Source: Icerya purchasi (lineage: Eukaryota > Arthropoda > Insecta > Hemiptera > Monophlebidae). Taken from it: a stretch of DNA of 64,000 nucleotides. Made by a program: the position numbers and the translations under genes. Where the stretch lies: assembly GCA_039619475.1 (NCBI GenBank), contig CM077116.1:103709164-103773163 (forward strand). Direction: 5' to 3'. A model generated the notes under the pieces. It did not search any database. It was not told where the DNA came from and saw only the letters and a list, made by a program, of their open reading frames with translations. This document shows positions 31,448-42,830 of this stretch, one piece after another (within the stretch, counting starts at the first letter, position 1; each line of letters opens with the position of its first letter).

Positions 31448-31643
31448 TTTTTAAAATTGCTGATGGGGATCTTAAAAATCGATCTGAAAAAAGTCGAGTA
31501 TATTTCTTTAGATTTATTATTAATTTTTTATAAAGTAGACAAGTTTATTTTAATAGACCAAACATCATTGAATTATTTTTTAAGTAGAAATTCATCATGT
31601 ATTAAGTCAGAATTTTCTTTTTAACATTTGGTTTCGAAAACAT

Positions 31644-31693
<50 letters not shown>

Positions 31694-33180
31694 TAAAAGA
31701 ACACATAATACAACAACAATATATACACATGTAAATAAACAAATATATACCACATTTGGAAATTTTTTGAATAATATGAGATGCCGCAAAAATAATAATG
31801 ATATCGTATGAAAATATTTAAAGAAATAAGTATTTGAAAAATATGTTTAATTTGATATAACCATAAGTTAGCAGAGAAAATCGAAACATCATTAAATGAT
31901 CGTGAAACTTGCGTGTAAAAATTATTACTCTAAATATATTTTTAAATGAAAAAAGGAATTAATTGTGAATTAGTAAAAATCGTAAAAAAAAATAAATTGA
32001 TTTCATAGATTCCAAATGTGATATATTAAACATAAATAAATAATGAGAGTACTCACCAACAGCAAACGATATAAATAAGTTGACATGAAGGTCTTCCATT
32101 ATTCCCTTTCAGATGCTTGGTATATTAAGGTACCTCACTACTCGGGTGGTTTTTTTTAGCAATACGTAGTCTTCGCGTGAAAATTTGTGGATCACCAATC
32201 AATCCCGTGCTAAAGAAACAAATTAAAAATATAGATTACTATAGGGGTAGTGATTTAGGAAAAATAAATTGTAATTTTATCGTTATATATATTTACAAAT
32301 AAATCTGATATTTTCAAAAAGTAACCTCTTTTCTAAATTTCATTATTCGTATATGGAAAAAATTAATTTTTATAAATTAAATACTCCTTCATAATATATG
32401 TATACAGCATAATATAAAATAATAAGACATAAAACAACATAAATATCTGTAAAAATGATAATGTACGACATTCGTAATTTAGCTCGAGTATAATGTGTAA
32501 GGAATGAGTAAAATTATTGGAAAAATTGAGAAAAACTGTTGGAAGTAACGTAAAAATCGCGAGAAATGTAAAAAAACTGTGAATAAGATTCATTAAATTG
32601 AAGGATGAAAATAATTTGGAAGATAAAAAATCAATCATTTACTTACCGCTATGTATTTTCCAGAAAATTTCAGAATATTGAACGTAATTTGCCACGTGTT
32701 TGGTTATGAATATAAAATCTTCAGCAACAAAACAAAATCTGCTCGCGTCAAAATAGATTATCCAAAAATCAGGATACACTAGATAAAAGATGATGAAATT
32801 AACATAACGTAAAATAAAAAAATGTATGAAATTCTATCGTAATCAAAAAAGTTTAATAAATTTATCTCGGACAAATATATCTTCATTACTTTTATCAGAT
32901 GAAAGAAAAGTCTATTCATTGTATACATCGTTTAAGTTATAGATGTAATTTTTCTAATAAAGCATTATTAATACTGTATGAAAACAAAAAAAATGTAATT
33001 CGTGAAAGAGAAACAAATTATTTGTTTGTATGAGTATTAGAAGAAGAATCTTTGATATTTTAATATTGAATAGATCGCTAATTTTTTTATGATATTGTAT
33101 CGTATCGTATAAAATAATAATCGTGGAGAAAACAAATTAAATAAATAACTAAAAAATAACCATATGAATGTACTTACCAG
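31448..33180 (-). other. AT-rich region with splice-like signals, no long ORF
   Basis: Contains a TA/GA microsatellite at 31647-31694. On the minus strand, strong donor-like words follow short exon-like stretches: GTTG|GTGAGT at 32057, GCG|GTAAGT near 32646 and CTG|GTAAGT near 33179. The exon ending at 32057 includes an ATG at 32099 opening a 14-codon frame. Together with the acceptor at 31484 they suggest a spliced minus-strand transcript reaching the 319-residue ORF. Confidence 0.35.
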
Positions 33181-34143
33181 ATTAAATGATTGAAGATGGT
33201 TGATGAAAACTTTGAAAAATTTAAACGGTTTGTAAATTTTTTAAATCTGGAAATATTTTCGAACGAAGTGAACACTGAACGAAAGCATAAATCCAAATGA
33301 TCGAGTTCAGATTTTCTCCAGCTAAACATCCCTCTAGATTTTCTCCTTTGCTACGTGACAAAACAAGTTTTTGCAACAAACGTATCTGCAAAAGCCGCTT
33401 TCACCGTTTTCGCAGAAAAAAATTCGGTATTGCACCGGGATATTTACAACGGTTAGCCTAACAACACGATCGGACAGAAAAAGATCTTTTACGACCCTTC
33501 GGGGTTTATGGTATAACATTCATTCGATTGTAGCGACGAGCTTTGTTAAATGTTTTGCACAAACGACTTGGTTGGTAAGGAACGAACGAACAGTACTGTA
33601 TCGAAAATCACGCACATAATGAAACCTGTTTTTTTACGACCATGATGCTGTACCGGAGAAATATAACCATCTATCTCACTCGCACTTACATTGCAAATAG
33701 AATCTGATTTCGGGAATCGTGTTTTTTATTCGAACACGCCGTGAGTTGTAAACTGATACTGTCTCTCTATACAATTGACGCCAACGAATCTTAGTCGAAC
33801 TCGTGTATTTCCTGGAAGAAATACTTTACGAAATAAACAAAAATCGCATAATGCAAGAAGAAGCATGCATGTAATTTTATAAAATACGTATTCCATATTC
33901 CAGTTCTCCGTGAAATATTTCATATTAGATTTATCGAACTTTTTTACACCATGTTGGCCCATAGCGATATATTTACGCGAAAAGAAATTATAATAAAATA
34001 TTATATATTAATATGATAAAATAAATAAAAATGAGTATTAAAATAAATTATTATATCGCGGAGATCTTTGTCTGCAAGGTTAAGAACGGGGCATTTTTCA
34101 TAGCGGCTTGGGCTAGAATTTGTGTGTGTGTGTGTAAAAATAT
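33181..34143. other. Right sub-terminal region of the Polinton
   Basis: No convincing gene. 33289-33404 is the second copy of the diverged direct repeat seen at 29736-29850. Short frames at 33371-33619 (plus) and 33726-33962 (minus) have no recognisable features and are probably chance. A (TG)n/(CA)n stretch lies at 34121-34134, next to the inverted repeat. Confidence 0.4.
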
Positions 34144-34679
34144 ACTTTGAAATATTAAAAAAAATAACGCGGTATCGGAAACGGAGCGCGTGTATGTGGG
34201 TGTGATATCGCGACGGAGATCGAAGTATGCGTGGGAACGGCGCGTGCGCTTCCGCGGAGGTTAACATTGTGGTGAATATATACGTGTGTGGTGTGTTGGG
34301 TTAGTTTTACATTTTAAATACCATACTTGGGTTATATTTTTGAATTTTCATACTTACACCCGGAATTTTGAAAAATCGCGGTAACGCTTCCGACGGGAGG
34401 GGCGAGCGGAGACTTGGGTTACTTTCAAACATTAATTAATTTACTTATGTTAATTAATAATCGGTTCGGTTTGTCGGAAATGTATAGGACGCGTACAGAG
34501 AAAATTGGGGGGAATTTTGGGGAAATTGGGGGAAACTTGGGTGAATTTTCAGCGTCGGAATAAAAAAATGGGTTAGTTTTTGCCTCCCTGATGAAATATT
34601 TACGTTACTTTCTGCCCTCTGCACGCGTTTAGGGGTTGTGACGTCACAGAGTCGCCAGTTCCTGTATTTACTGACTACT
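34144..34679 (-). repeat. Polinton right terminal inverted repeat
   Basis: 536 bp, reverse complement of 14126-14615. It is longer mainly because of a 32-bp insertion at about 34427-34459, which is itself a 9-bp inverted repeat (ATTAATTAA...TTAATTAAT), and a few extra bases in the C-rich part. The last 80 bp are almost identical to the left end. Confidence 0.9.
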
Positions 34680-34685
34680 TATGTA
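34680..34685 (+). repeat. 6-bp target duplication of the Polinton, right copy
   Basis: TATGTA, identical to 14120-14125, directly after the end of the right inverted repeat. Confidence 0.9.
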
Positions 34686-35392
34686 AATGCACTAAAAAGA
34701 AAAAAATAATTTTTTCCATCACTAGAATAACAAAACTTTTAATATGACCAAAAATGGAAGAAAACTTCCAACACTTGGACAGATAGAGGTTATCGAAAAA
34801 TCGATTACAAATTTTGTACTGGAACCACAAACATACATAGCAGGTGTAATAAAATCGTATAAAAATACCTGTAAGATGTGCAGCTAGATTGAAAAATACA
34901 ACAACTTTTTAATAAGACAGGACAACGGCAAACACGGTAGATAAGACAAAACTGTTTACACTGCAACTGCTGGTCTGTGATGCCAATTTGTACTCCCACT
35001 ACTTTAGAAAAAGTATGCGCGCATGCTTGTGGTACCTCTGTATCACACCGGAGTACGCCGAAAACATACGAACAATTTCAGCTGGTAGCTTGTACATGGT
35101 TTATGTTTACGTTTACGAAAACTAATAAAATTAAACTCGATGTTCGTTACGTATTTTTACAACAATATAAAATTTGAATTACCTATCTATCTTTTAACTT
35201 AAACAAAAAATGATACATGCTCTCGATTTATAGAAGAATTTTAATTTATCAAAATAAGATGTAATTTTTTTCTTACCAAGTTTTTTTTAAATGAAAATAT
35301 TATTGCGCCTTCCGTGGATATTTGTGCCAGAGCCGCACTTAAGGAGCCAAAGAGTCACATGCGGCTCTGGAGCCGCACTTTGCCGACCACTG
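34686..35392 (-). other. 5' leader and right end of the split hAT element
   Basis: The continuation of hAT sequence after the Polinton. No coding frame of note. Near the end, 35325-35392 carries repeated 'GAGCCGCACTT' and 'GCGGCTCTGG' blocks that can pair, and the terminal inverted repeat ends at 35392. Confidence 0.6.
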
Positions 35393-35399
35393 CGCTAAG

Positions 35400-36269
35400 G
35401 GAACCTAACCATTTTAGGACATCGGACGACTTCATGTTTTCGAACGGCGAAAGTTGTCTCACTGGTGGCAGCTGGAGTAGATCTCCAAACAACACTATAT
35501 TAATTCTACCAAACCATCCGTCATCAACGTCACCGGTATCATAAATTTCTGTCAAACGAAGAAGAATATACATTAGTGTTACATTTGAAATCATAGAAAC
35601 TTCATTAATAATTAAAAAAACTACATAATTTAAATCAGTTCTTAAAACTTTTAGTACTTGGTCTGATAAAGAAGTGTACTTGGGACAATTTCCGTGTTCT
35701 GCTGGCAGCTGGAGGAGCCTATGTATTGTTAGACCGTTTACATTAAAAGCGGCATTGGTCAGTGGGTGCTCTACTGCAACTAATTTATTCATTTGCTTCT
35801 TAACCCAACTTTTAATTGTATTGATTAAATAACTTTATCCTGTGCTGCCTGTCCCACTAACAAATAGTCTCGAAATAGTGGTTTCATTTAACAAAGTCTT
35901 ACAAATTGTATCGAAAATACGTTTTTGGTCTACATTTAGACTTTTTATCGTTTGTTCGAGCTTATCTTCTGATATCAAATGTTTGGTATTTCTGAAATCT
36001 TCCATTGCATTTACAGCTTCAATAGGTAAGAACTCCAACGGGTTCTCTAGACCGTTATCTTCGTGATCATCTTCCTGTCGATTTCTTTCAATTTCTGCTA
36101 CTTTTTCTTCAATAATTTCGAATGCTCTCTCTATGTTATTTAAGAATTCTGTCTGTATTTCTCCATAATCAACTCCGTCCTTAATTTGATATTTTAAAAG
36201 GTTGAAGGCTTCAGTGTAAGTTCTTAGACCAAACTTCAGTACAGTTAAATCTTTCCATGGATAAAACAT
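35400..36269 (-). pseudogene. Helitron PIF1-like helicase domain, broken
   Basis: Helicase part of a Helitron Rep-Hel protein. The frame 36269-35838 ends '...NVDQKRIFDTICKTL' and 'LFVSGTGSTG', the Walker A box, directly followed by a TAA at 35835-35837 where the Lys codon should be. The same frame continues (35792-35400) with 'LTIHRLLQLP', a Walker B-like 'FLIINEVSMI' (Asn instead of Asp) and 'LFGDLLQLPPV'. At about 35393 the frame runs into the hAT terminal repeat, so the rest of the helicase was cut off by that insertion. Confidence 0.8.
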
Positions 36270-36592
36270 TAATAAAAGCGAAAAATAGTATTTTTCTGGG
36301 TGCTTATTTAGATCGTGAATATAGTGATTTATTTATTTGATGATAATTTATATACCTGTGCGCTGTTACCGAAGAACTATATCAAATCATCGAGCAAAAT
36401 TATATAAACTCATATTTTCTAAATCCTGAGGACGTTGAGGATAATAATTATCAACCTAAGATTCGAAAAAGATATCAGTAGAATCTGGTTTAAGTTGGTT
36501 TATCTCTTTTTTATTTTTTATTCTTCGATTGCGATATATATTTACATGGAGCCATCGTATGGTCTGCGCATCGGTACCATAAAAAGGTATTC

Positions 36593-37510
36593 TCAACAGT
36601 GTATCACTTGCTTCAAGTGCACCACATTCTCTGTTATTGAGAGCTCTGATACATTATAAAGCCTACTAGCACGAAATTTGGTAAAATTTATGTTGTCAAA
36701 AGGTTCTATTGCATGACTTTTTTCACCCTTAGTTGTATATTTGGTAATATAATAATTTAACACAGCTGTTTTTTCTCCTACATACTGCAAATCCATGTTG
36801 CCGTTCCAAGCGAGAAGAATCGCTGGATTATAATCGTTAATGTAACGAGATTCCTCTTTGCGAGGTGTATTGTAAAGTCTACTAGTTGTTAAAGTTTTTC
36901 TAGTCTCTATTGATTCAATTACACTCTTAATCGCTAGAGATTCGGTTACGGGCCAAGGAAACCCAAATCTGCAAACAGTTGTAAAACTTGATTTTGTTTT
37001 TTTCTTTCGTAAACAGTATGAGTTATGTTTATGCGTTTGATAATTGATTACACGATGGTGTAATGTTGGCGACAATTTTTTATCTGAGACAGAACATGTA
37101 ACGTACTTATTAATAAAGTTTGCCACCTCATCAACTGTTGAGTCTTGCAGTACAGGCGCATTTTTTATCCATAGCATAAGATGGAAGTGCTGTAAAGCCC
37201 TCGACTGGTATTCACGTCGCCAGAAATGATGTTCAATTTCACCTACAGGTGATGTTAAAAATTCTAGTATTGATTTGAATTTTATATCAATAAACCGTGA
37301 TGCTGAAACTGGGTCCATTGCTACTAACTCACTAGTAGATTTGTTTCTTGTATCTGGTCCATTGATTTGTTTGATATAATCCGCGAGGTCCGTTCGCCTC
37401 CATTCAGAGGGAATGATTGTTAGAAACCAAGTGGCCGGTCCGTAATGACAAATCATACACACGACATCGCTTCTAGGTTTTTTCCAGAATTGCTCATTAA
37501 ATATTGCCAT
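36593..37510 (-). pseudogene. Helitron Rep (HUH endonuclease) domain
   Basis: The rolling-circle nuclease part of the same Helitron protein, 305 residues open. The HUH motif is 'LQHFHLMLWI' and the tyrosine motif 'NYYITKYTTK' carries two Tyr, as in eukaryotic Helitrons. Conserved 'SEWRRTDLADYI' and 'FGFPWPVTE' blocks lie before and between. The linker to the helicase (36270-36592) contains several stops. This domain itself looks intact, but there is no intact full protein. Confidence 0.8.
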
Positions 37511-39350
37511 CAGATCTCTTTCGAGCTCGCCTTTCTCTGTTATCTATAAATATTGTTGAGCTGTAAATTTTTGGTTTGGATCGGCTACGCTTAATTTATA
37601 AAATATGCCTGCATTCAATTGTCTTAAATTTGCATCACTTAACAAGTAAAATAAGTATTGCTGGTTAAGTCTGAATCGTGAATCTTGAAGTTAAGCGAGA
37701 TTTTATGAATTCTGCACTTGTAATTTTTTTTCGAGATCATGGAAAGTATAAAGCATCTATATCTTTATTACGACCATCGATTGTTGCCGCATTAACTTTA
37801 AGCATTTGATATAGAGCGGAAGCAGTACTATTCCGTTTTTTTTTCGTGTAGAGGGTATATTGTATACTGTTCATAAATATCTTCATTATCTTCGGTTACC
37901 TGAGTGAGAATCAAAGACTGATTTTGTAGTTCTTTGTCATTTTCAATTAGTTCGATATCGTGGGTCAGATTTTGGTTAAGGTTATCTAATAAATTAGCTG
38001 AATTCCGCGGCAGGATTATATTTATGTAATGAATGTTAATTTTGTTTTAAATATTTTAATGCATTGTATATGTTGTTGATATCCACTATGCGTTGCCATA
38101 TTATTTTGGTTTTAGTCGGACAGCTTCGCACTAATATAAAAAGTTCTTGGTTTGGGTTTAAGGGGTCTTCCGATTTTGGAAATTTATTTAAAGTAGTTTC
38201 TGTAGGTAATGGCAAATGGAAAGTCCTCCTTTTAACTTTTTTTTATCATTTGCCTGTTAGGTATATTTTTATTTCCCAATGGTATCGGAGCTAGTTACTA
38301 CTTGAAAAGCCTTAGCTCTTTGAATTAACATTTTTTCATAGTTATTAAGATCACTTAATTGCTTAGGTACGTCACTGTAATATAAACTATTAAGTATAGA
38401 ATTAAGAGGCAAATCATTAGCTCTGATTTTTTTTAAGCATAAGTGACAAATATAAGGACTAAGTTCAATATGAAATGTTTCATTGAAAAGTTGTAATCTC
38501 TGCCATACGTCAATTTGGACCGGATTTCTTAATTTATTGATAGCCGACAGGTCACGTAAACAAAGAAGTCTGCGACAAGATACGCAATGATATATCGGTA
38601 CATCATCTGATCTTTTTTTAAAATTACTATAAGTGCGCTTATATTTTTCTATTATTAAATCTTCGTTTATTTCGCTTTCGTTTCACAATGGGCATTAATG
38701 ATATTAAAAGGAACTCCGAATTCGCATAACTTATTTACATTCACAGAGTTCAAGTCACAATCTATTGGATTTATATTTTTGCAATAAGATGTTAACTGAT
38801 AGAGTTCTCTAACAATAGTTCGTGTTTTAGGGAAATGGGTTTTAATTTCATTAAGTATTTTAATTTTACTTAAATTTTCTTGACTCTGGTTAGATATTAA
38901 ATTAAAAACATCTATGGGCGACTTTGAAATTAAGTATTTAAAAACCTCTACTAAATTTTGTAGAACTGTTTCATCTAATAAACATAGTTTGGAATCACAA
39001 CACCAGGGTACATTATTTTGTTCTTTCTGTAACGTAAATATGTTAGCTTATCCCTCATCGTTTATTGGTACAATTTCTTCCGAGCTGAATATTTTATACG
39101 AACTTTCATAATAGTATGGTTCTGAGTCCTTACGTTTTTAGATTCCCCTGCAAAAATAATATTAATTTATCTAGTATATTTTTCTCAGAAGGAAGACTTT
39201 TCATTTTTTCGATACTTATTGTAATTTTACTTTGAACGTGATCTAAAACTTTACAGTAATTATCTAATATATTTTTACGGCGCTCAAGAATCCATTTTAC
39301 AATTTTTTCAGCTTGCAACATTTTCTGTTTTCCAATTTTTTCTGTTAATT
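37511..39350 (-). pseudogene. N-terminal region of the Helitron Rep-Hel protein, decayed
   Basis: Minus-strand fragments in several frames resemble the N-terminal part of Helitron proteins. Near 38400-38600 a Cys-rich segment ('HCVSCRRLLCLRDL', later 'YICHLCLKKI') fits the Helitron N-terminal zinc region (DUF6570 type). 39321-39130 is a 63-residue helical frame. Many stops are present. Confidence 0.55.
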
Positions 39351-39479
39351 TATTTATTACGTCTATATTACCAGTTTAAAATTTAAATTTTAATTATTAA
39401 TTGCTCTTTTAGATATTTATTATCGTTTCCATAATTTATAAAATATTATCTAAACACTATAACACTGCATTTGCATTTT

Positions 39480-39870
39480 TCCGAAACAGTCATATGTTAC
39501 AAATTGTTTAACCTTTATACTTGCATGTTTACACAGGTTCCGCAGTGCCATGCTTAATGTATATTATTGTAAATTTTTGTTTATTTCCTACAATTTCCTA
39601 AATAGATTTCATTTTGTTTATGCTATTCCAATTAGTTCTATTATAATTTGTTCAACTTTTATACTTGCATGTTTACACAGGTCTCGCAGTGCCGTACTTA
39701 ATGTATTTTAATTTTTTTTTATATTAATCGAAATAGTTCTTTTATAATTTGTTTAATTTTTATATTTGTATATTCATACCGGTTTCGCAGAGCCATGCTT
39801 GATGTATAACATTGTAAATTGTTCCGGTTATTTATTGCAATTTTCAAAATTGATTTCATTCTGTTTTACG
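39480..39870 (+). repeat. Three imperfect short repeats
   Basis: Related words ACAGGTTCCGCAGTGCCATGCTTAATG, centred near 39545, 39690 and 39790, recur with AT-rich spacers of about 100-145 bp. Probably part of the non-coding DNA of the Helitron between the OTU and Rep genes. Confidence 0.5.
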
Positions 39871-40039
39871 TTACACTAATAATTGATTACTGTGTTACAC
39901 ATTTATTAATGTAATTAATGTATTGTAATGTATACATTAAAACTATATTTGATTTGTATAACCACTACTAGCGCTTTGTAGCGCATTTGTGGATTCTTAA
40001 TAATAATAATAATAAATTGAATTGAATTGAATTGAATTT

Positions 40040-40819
40040 TCACCAGTGTATGACAATTTTTTCTTTGCATAATACCTTTTCGAGGCCTTTTTATTTATAT
40101 CTGGATTTTTTTCTGCATATCGGTTTGAGGTTCTTCGGTGTACATCAGAATTCTTTTCTGTATAACGTTTTACAGCTTTCTGATGCATCTCGGGATTCTT
40201 TTCTGTATAACGTTTTACTGCTTTTTGATGAGCTTCAGGGTGCTTGTCGGTATAACGTTTCAGAGCATTTCAGGATGTGCTTTTTTATAACGTTGATTAG
40301 CTTCACGCCGTTGATCCTTACGCGATTTGTCTGATGTTTTAGGTCGACCTTGTTTACGCTTTGATGGACGGCTCTTTAGCGATTTGCTTCAAGGACTCAT
40401 TCTGTATATCAGGAGTATTTGACGCATTTATATTGTCTTGCTCCACTGGGACACAAACGTCATAATCCATGCAGAACGCCATCCTGATACACTTCGATCA
40501 TAATGGGATACAAATCTCCTGCCGCTATTAATTCAGAAACCGCTTCATAAGTTGTCGAATGAAGCATACTTGCACGATACTCTTCTTCTGAGTTGTAAGG
40601 ATCGCCGTTTTGGGCGCACGTGTGGACACTTAAATCTTTCCAGTTACGACATACGTACTCGGCTATAATCTCACGCAACCTATTGGTTTATTGTATATCA
40701 GGGGAATTAAACAAAGAAAATGCAATCGAATGAAATAAGCAACTTCCATCGGGAGGCATTGGAATAATTCGGTGTAATATGAGTGTGTCATCCACCATTA
40801 ATTCTATTGTACGACTCAT
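40040..40819 (-). pseudogene. Helitron-linked OTU-type cysteine protease with C-terminal repeats
   Basis: From an ATG at 40819 the frame reads 'IPMPPDGSCLFHSIAF', the Asp and nucleophile Cys of an OTU protease. A TAA at 40688-40690 interrupts it. The same frame goes on (40678-40460) with 'NWKDLSVHTCAQNGDPYNSEEEY' and 'YPIMIEVYQ', the end of the OTU fold. Shifted frames downstream (to about 40040) encode a basic tail of 14-residue repeats of the type 'HQKAVKRYTEKNP', at least four copies. OTU genes are known passengers in Helitrons and Helentrons. It stands upstream of and in the same orientation as the Rep-Hel gene. Confidence 0.65.
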
Positions 40820-42830
40820 TGTGCGGTAGATATTAAAGTATTTATTTAATTAAAACAATTACGTAAGAAGTTTCCTTTGATCTAAATTTATGAATGTTTA
40901 TCTACTGTAACGGTACTTGCAGTTGCTAACCTAACAATTTTGTTTTGTCCAGGGATGCCACCGCGGAATTAAAATTTTTATTTTTATTTATTATTAATAT
41001 TTAAATAAATGAGTCGATGAGATTTAATAATTCTATTAATGAAAATTACTTACACCAATCTTTCTTTATCGGTCGACCGCTATAAAAGACAATTAATTAT
41101 GATATTTAGACGTACATACAACAAATAACAATGTTTATAAAAATCAATATGAAGTGGTACGTGTTTGTCGGCGGTGACAGGAACACGCTGATGCAGGATC
41201 CAGGATGAGTAAGCTGGCGGTGTTACGATATTAATTCGTTTAATGTTCCGGAGGACCAAAATGTTTTCGAACGATGTTTAAGATAATGCATCGGTCAATT
41301 AATAAATTATTTATTAGCGAAATAAAATGAAATACTCGATATTGATTAAAAGTCTTAAAAGTCGACTGTTCCCGAAACGATTAAAAGGGGTAAATTACGA
41401 AATAGACTGCGATGCAAAGATTGACAAAGATACGAAATGATGGAAGGCAAAAGAGCGATTTTCGAAGAGACATGCGAAAGGAACGAAGTTAAACAAGAAC
41501 AACGTGTTGACGGTTAAAAGATCAGCGAGCCAGAGTTATCATGTTAACGCAGCGAAACTTGTCAATTTCCAGCGTTTTTTAAATTTTATAACTTTACATC
41601 TAGCAATCTAACTGTGATATAAACTAAATTAAATTAAAATAAACGAACAAAATTACGTAAATAATACGAAAATTTCACTGTTTTCTGAGATTTTTTCCTT
41701 ATTACCCCGTTGGACGCCAAATTTCAACTTTCTAGGTTACCTGGAAGTGAGTTAGGTTTTTAATCTATATGTCAGTCAGTGATAAAAACGACGATTTTTA
41801 GACGTTAATATCTCAATAACCGTTTGAGTTGTATTTATGAAATTTGGGGTTCTAGTTAATCTAAGGTGTTTTAATAAATAAACCAAATTTCATGTGTTTA
41901 TGTTTAATTAAATATTAAGTTATTAAGGGGTTAAAAGTAGCTTCAAATGGTTCGTTTAAATATCATACGGCTGCTGCGCCGTCGTCAGGGGGTAAAAAAT
42001 CTGCCTGGAACAATTGCGATTATGTAGTTTGTACTAATATAAAGATAAGTTCACAGAATAGTTCATTAAAATTTCTATTTTTGGTATTTTCTTGCAGCAG
42101 ATAACTTTAATTACATTTTGCGTGTTATAATTTTGAACCCATGATCGTAATGGAACGTATAATTTTATATTCGATAAGTAATCTTATCAATGTTATATTT
42201 ATCGTATTGATGCGCGATTAAAACGACACGATATTATTTATTGTAAATGTGTACTGTTGTGACGTAACATATCGTTGCGTGTAAAACGGAATCTTTAGAG
42301 TCAAATGGTTGTGATATTTCATTAAAAATGACGAGTGACCAATTAACTGGTAGTTACGTAATATTAATAGTAACCGTATTATTCATAGAAATCAAGGCCT
42401 ATTTTTGTCAAATATCCATCCAGGTAAATAGGAGCAACAATCATTTTTCCTAAAGTTTTGATGTAATCTGGGGAATATGCGTTATTAACCATCGTACAAT
42501 TAAAAGGAAGTTTTAACGTACAATTAGAAATGTATTTACTTCAATGACTTATAAGTTTTTTAATTAAAGTAAACTGCAGATAGTTTGTTTTATTTTATCA
42601 TTTTATAATTAGTTTAGATATAATCAAACTTCGATAAAAAATTATACTTTTACAATTTTTTAAAAAATATTTTGGGTTTTGAAACGCTTTATTAATATTT
42701 TTAAAATTACAAAAAAATCATTTATAAAAAAAAAAACTTTTTTAAAGTAGCGTAAAATTAACGAACAGTTTTTAAAATGATACGAAGGAATGTGTGTCCC
42801 GTTTGTTCGTAAGTAGTTTGAAATATTTTT
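40820..42830. other. No gene seen
   Basis: AT-rich intergenic or decayed element DNA. No reading frame over 60 residues with recognisable content and no clear repeat ends. Might contain the unseen Helitron 5' end. Confidence 0.4.

Larger units (their letters stand above)
14126..34679. mobile_element. Polinton/Maverick (adintovirus-like) element, 20.55 kb
   Basis: Complete by its ends: long terminal inverted repeats beginning AGTAGTC and a TATGTA duplication outside each. The 5'-AG end is usual for Polintons. Gene content is diagnostic: retroviral-type integrase, packaging ATPase, adenovirus-type protease, penton-like minor capsid, double jelly-roll major capsid and protein-primed DNA polymerase. 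Order: one left gene on plus, four genes on minus, five on plus, then the polymerase and an orphan ORF on minus. A Tc1 element lies at 24514-26049. Polymerase, protease and two other genes are broken, so the copy is defective on its own. The capsid genes link it to adintoviruses, viruses related to Polintons; whether it arrived as a virus or as a transposon cannot be read from this copy. Confidence 0.95.
11924..35392 (-). mobile_element. hAT element (GTF2IRD2/ZBED type) split by a Polinton
   Basis: The left end at 11924 reads CAGTGGTCGGCAAACTTATT. The right end, read on the minus strand from 35392, reads CAGTGGTCGGCAAAGTGCGG. The 14-bp terminal match and the sub-terminal 'GAGCC' blocks fit one hAT element. 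A broken hAT transposase lies just inside the left end on the minus strand. The Polinton at 14126-34679 sits in its 5' leader. The expected 8-bp target duplication is poor (TGCTAGAC left, CGCTAAGG right; only the core GCTA agrees), so one flank may have changed. Without the Polinton the element would be about 2.9 kb. Confidence 0.7.
35393..40819 (-). mobile_element. Decayed Helitron, ends not found
   Basis: Minus-strand order is OTU protease, N-terminal zinc region, Rep, PIF1 helicase, cut at 35393 by the hAT insertion. The 3' part should lie beyond 11924 if the hAT simply inserted, but no helicase is seen there. The 5' TC end and the 3' hairpin-CTRR end were not identified. Coordinates cover only the recognisable coding part. 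Confidence 0.65.

Noticed and set aside
33726..33962. 78-residue minus-strand frame with a hydrophobic middle, possible membrane protein
   Set aside because: Short, AT-rich context, no conserved motif, and it lies close to the inverted repeat where no gene is expected. Left as chance.
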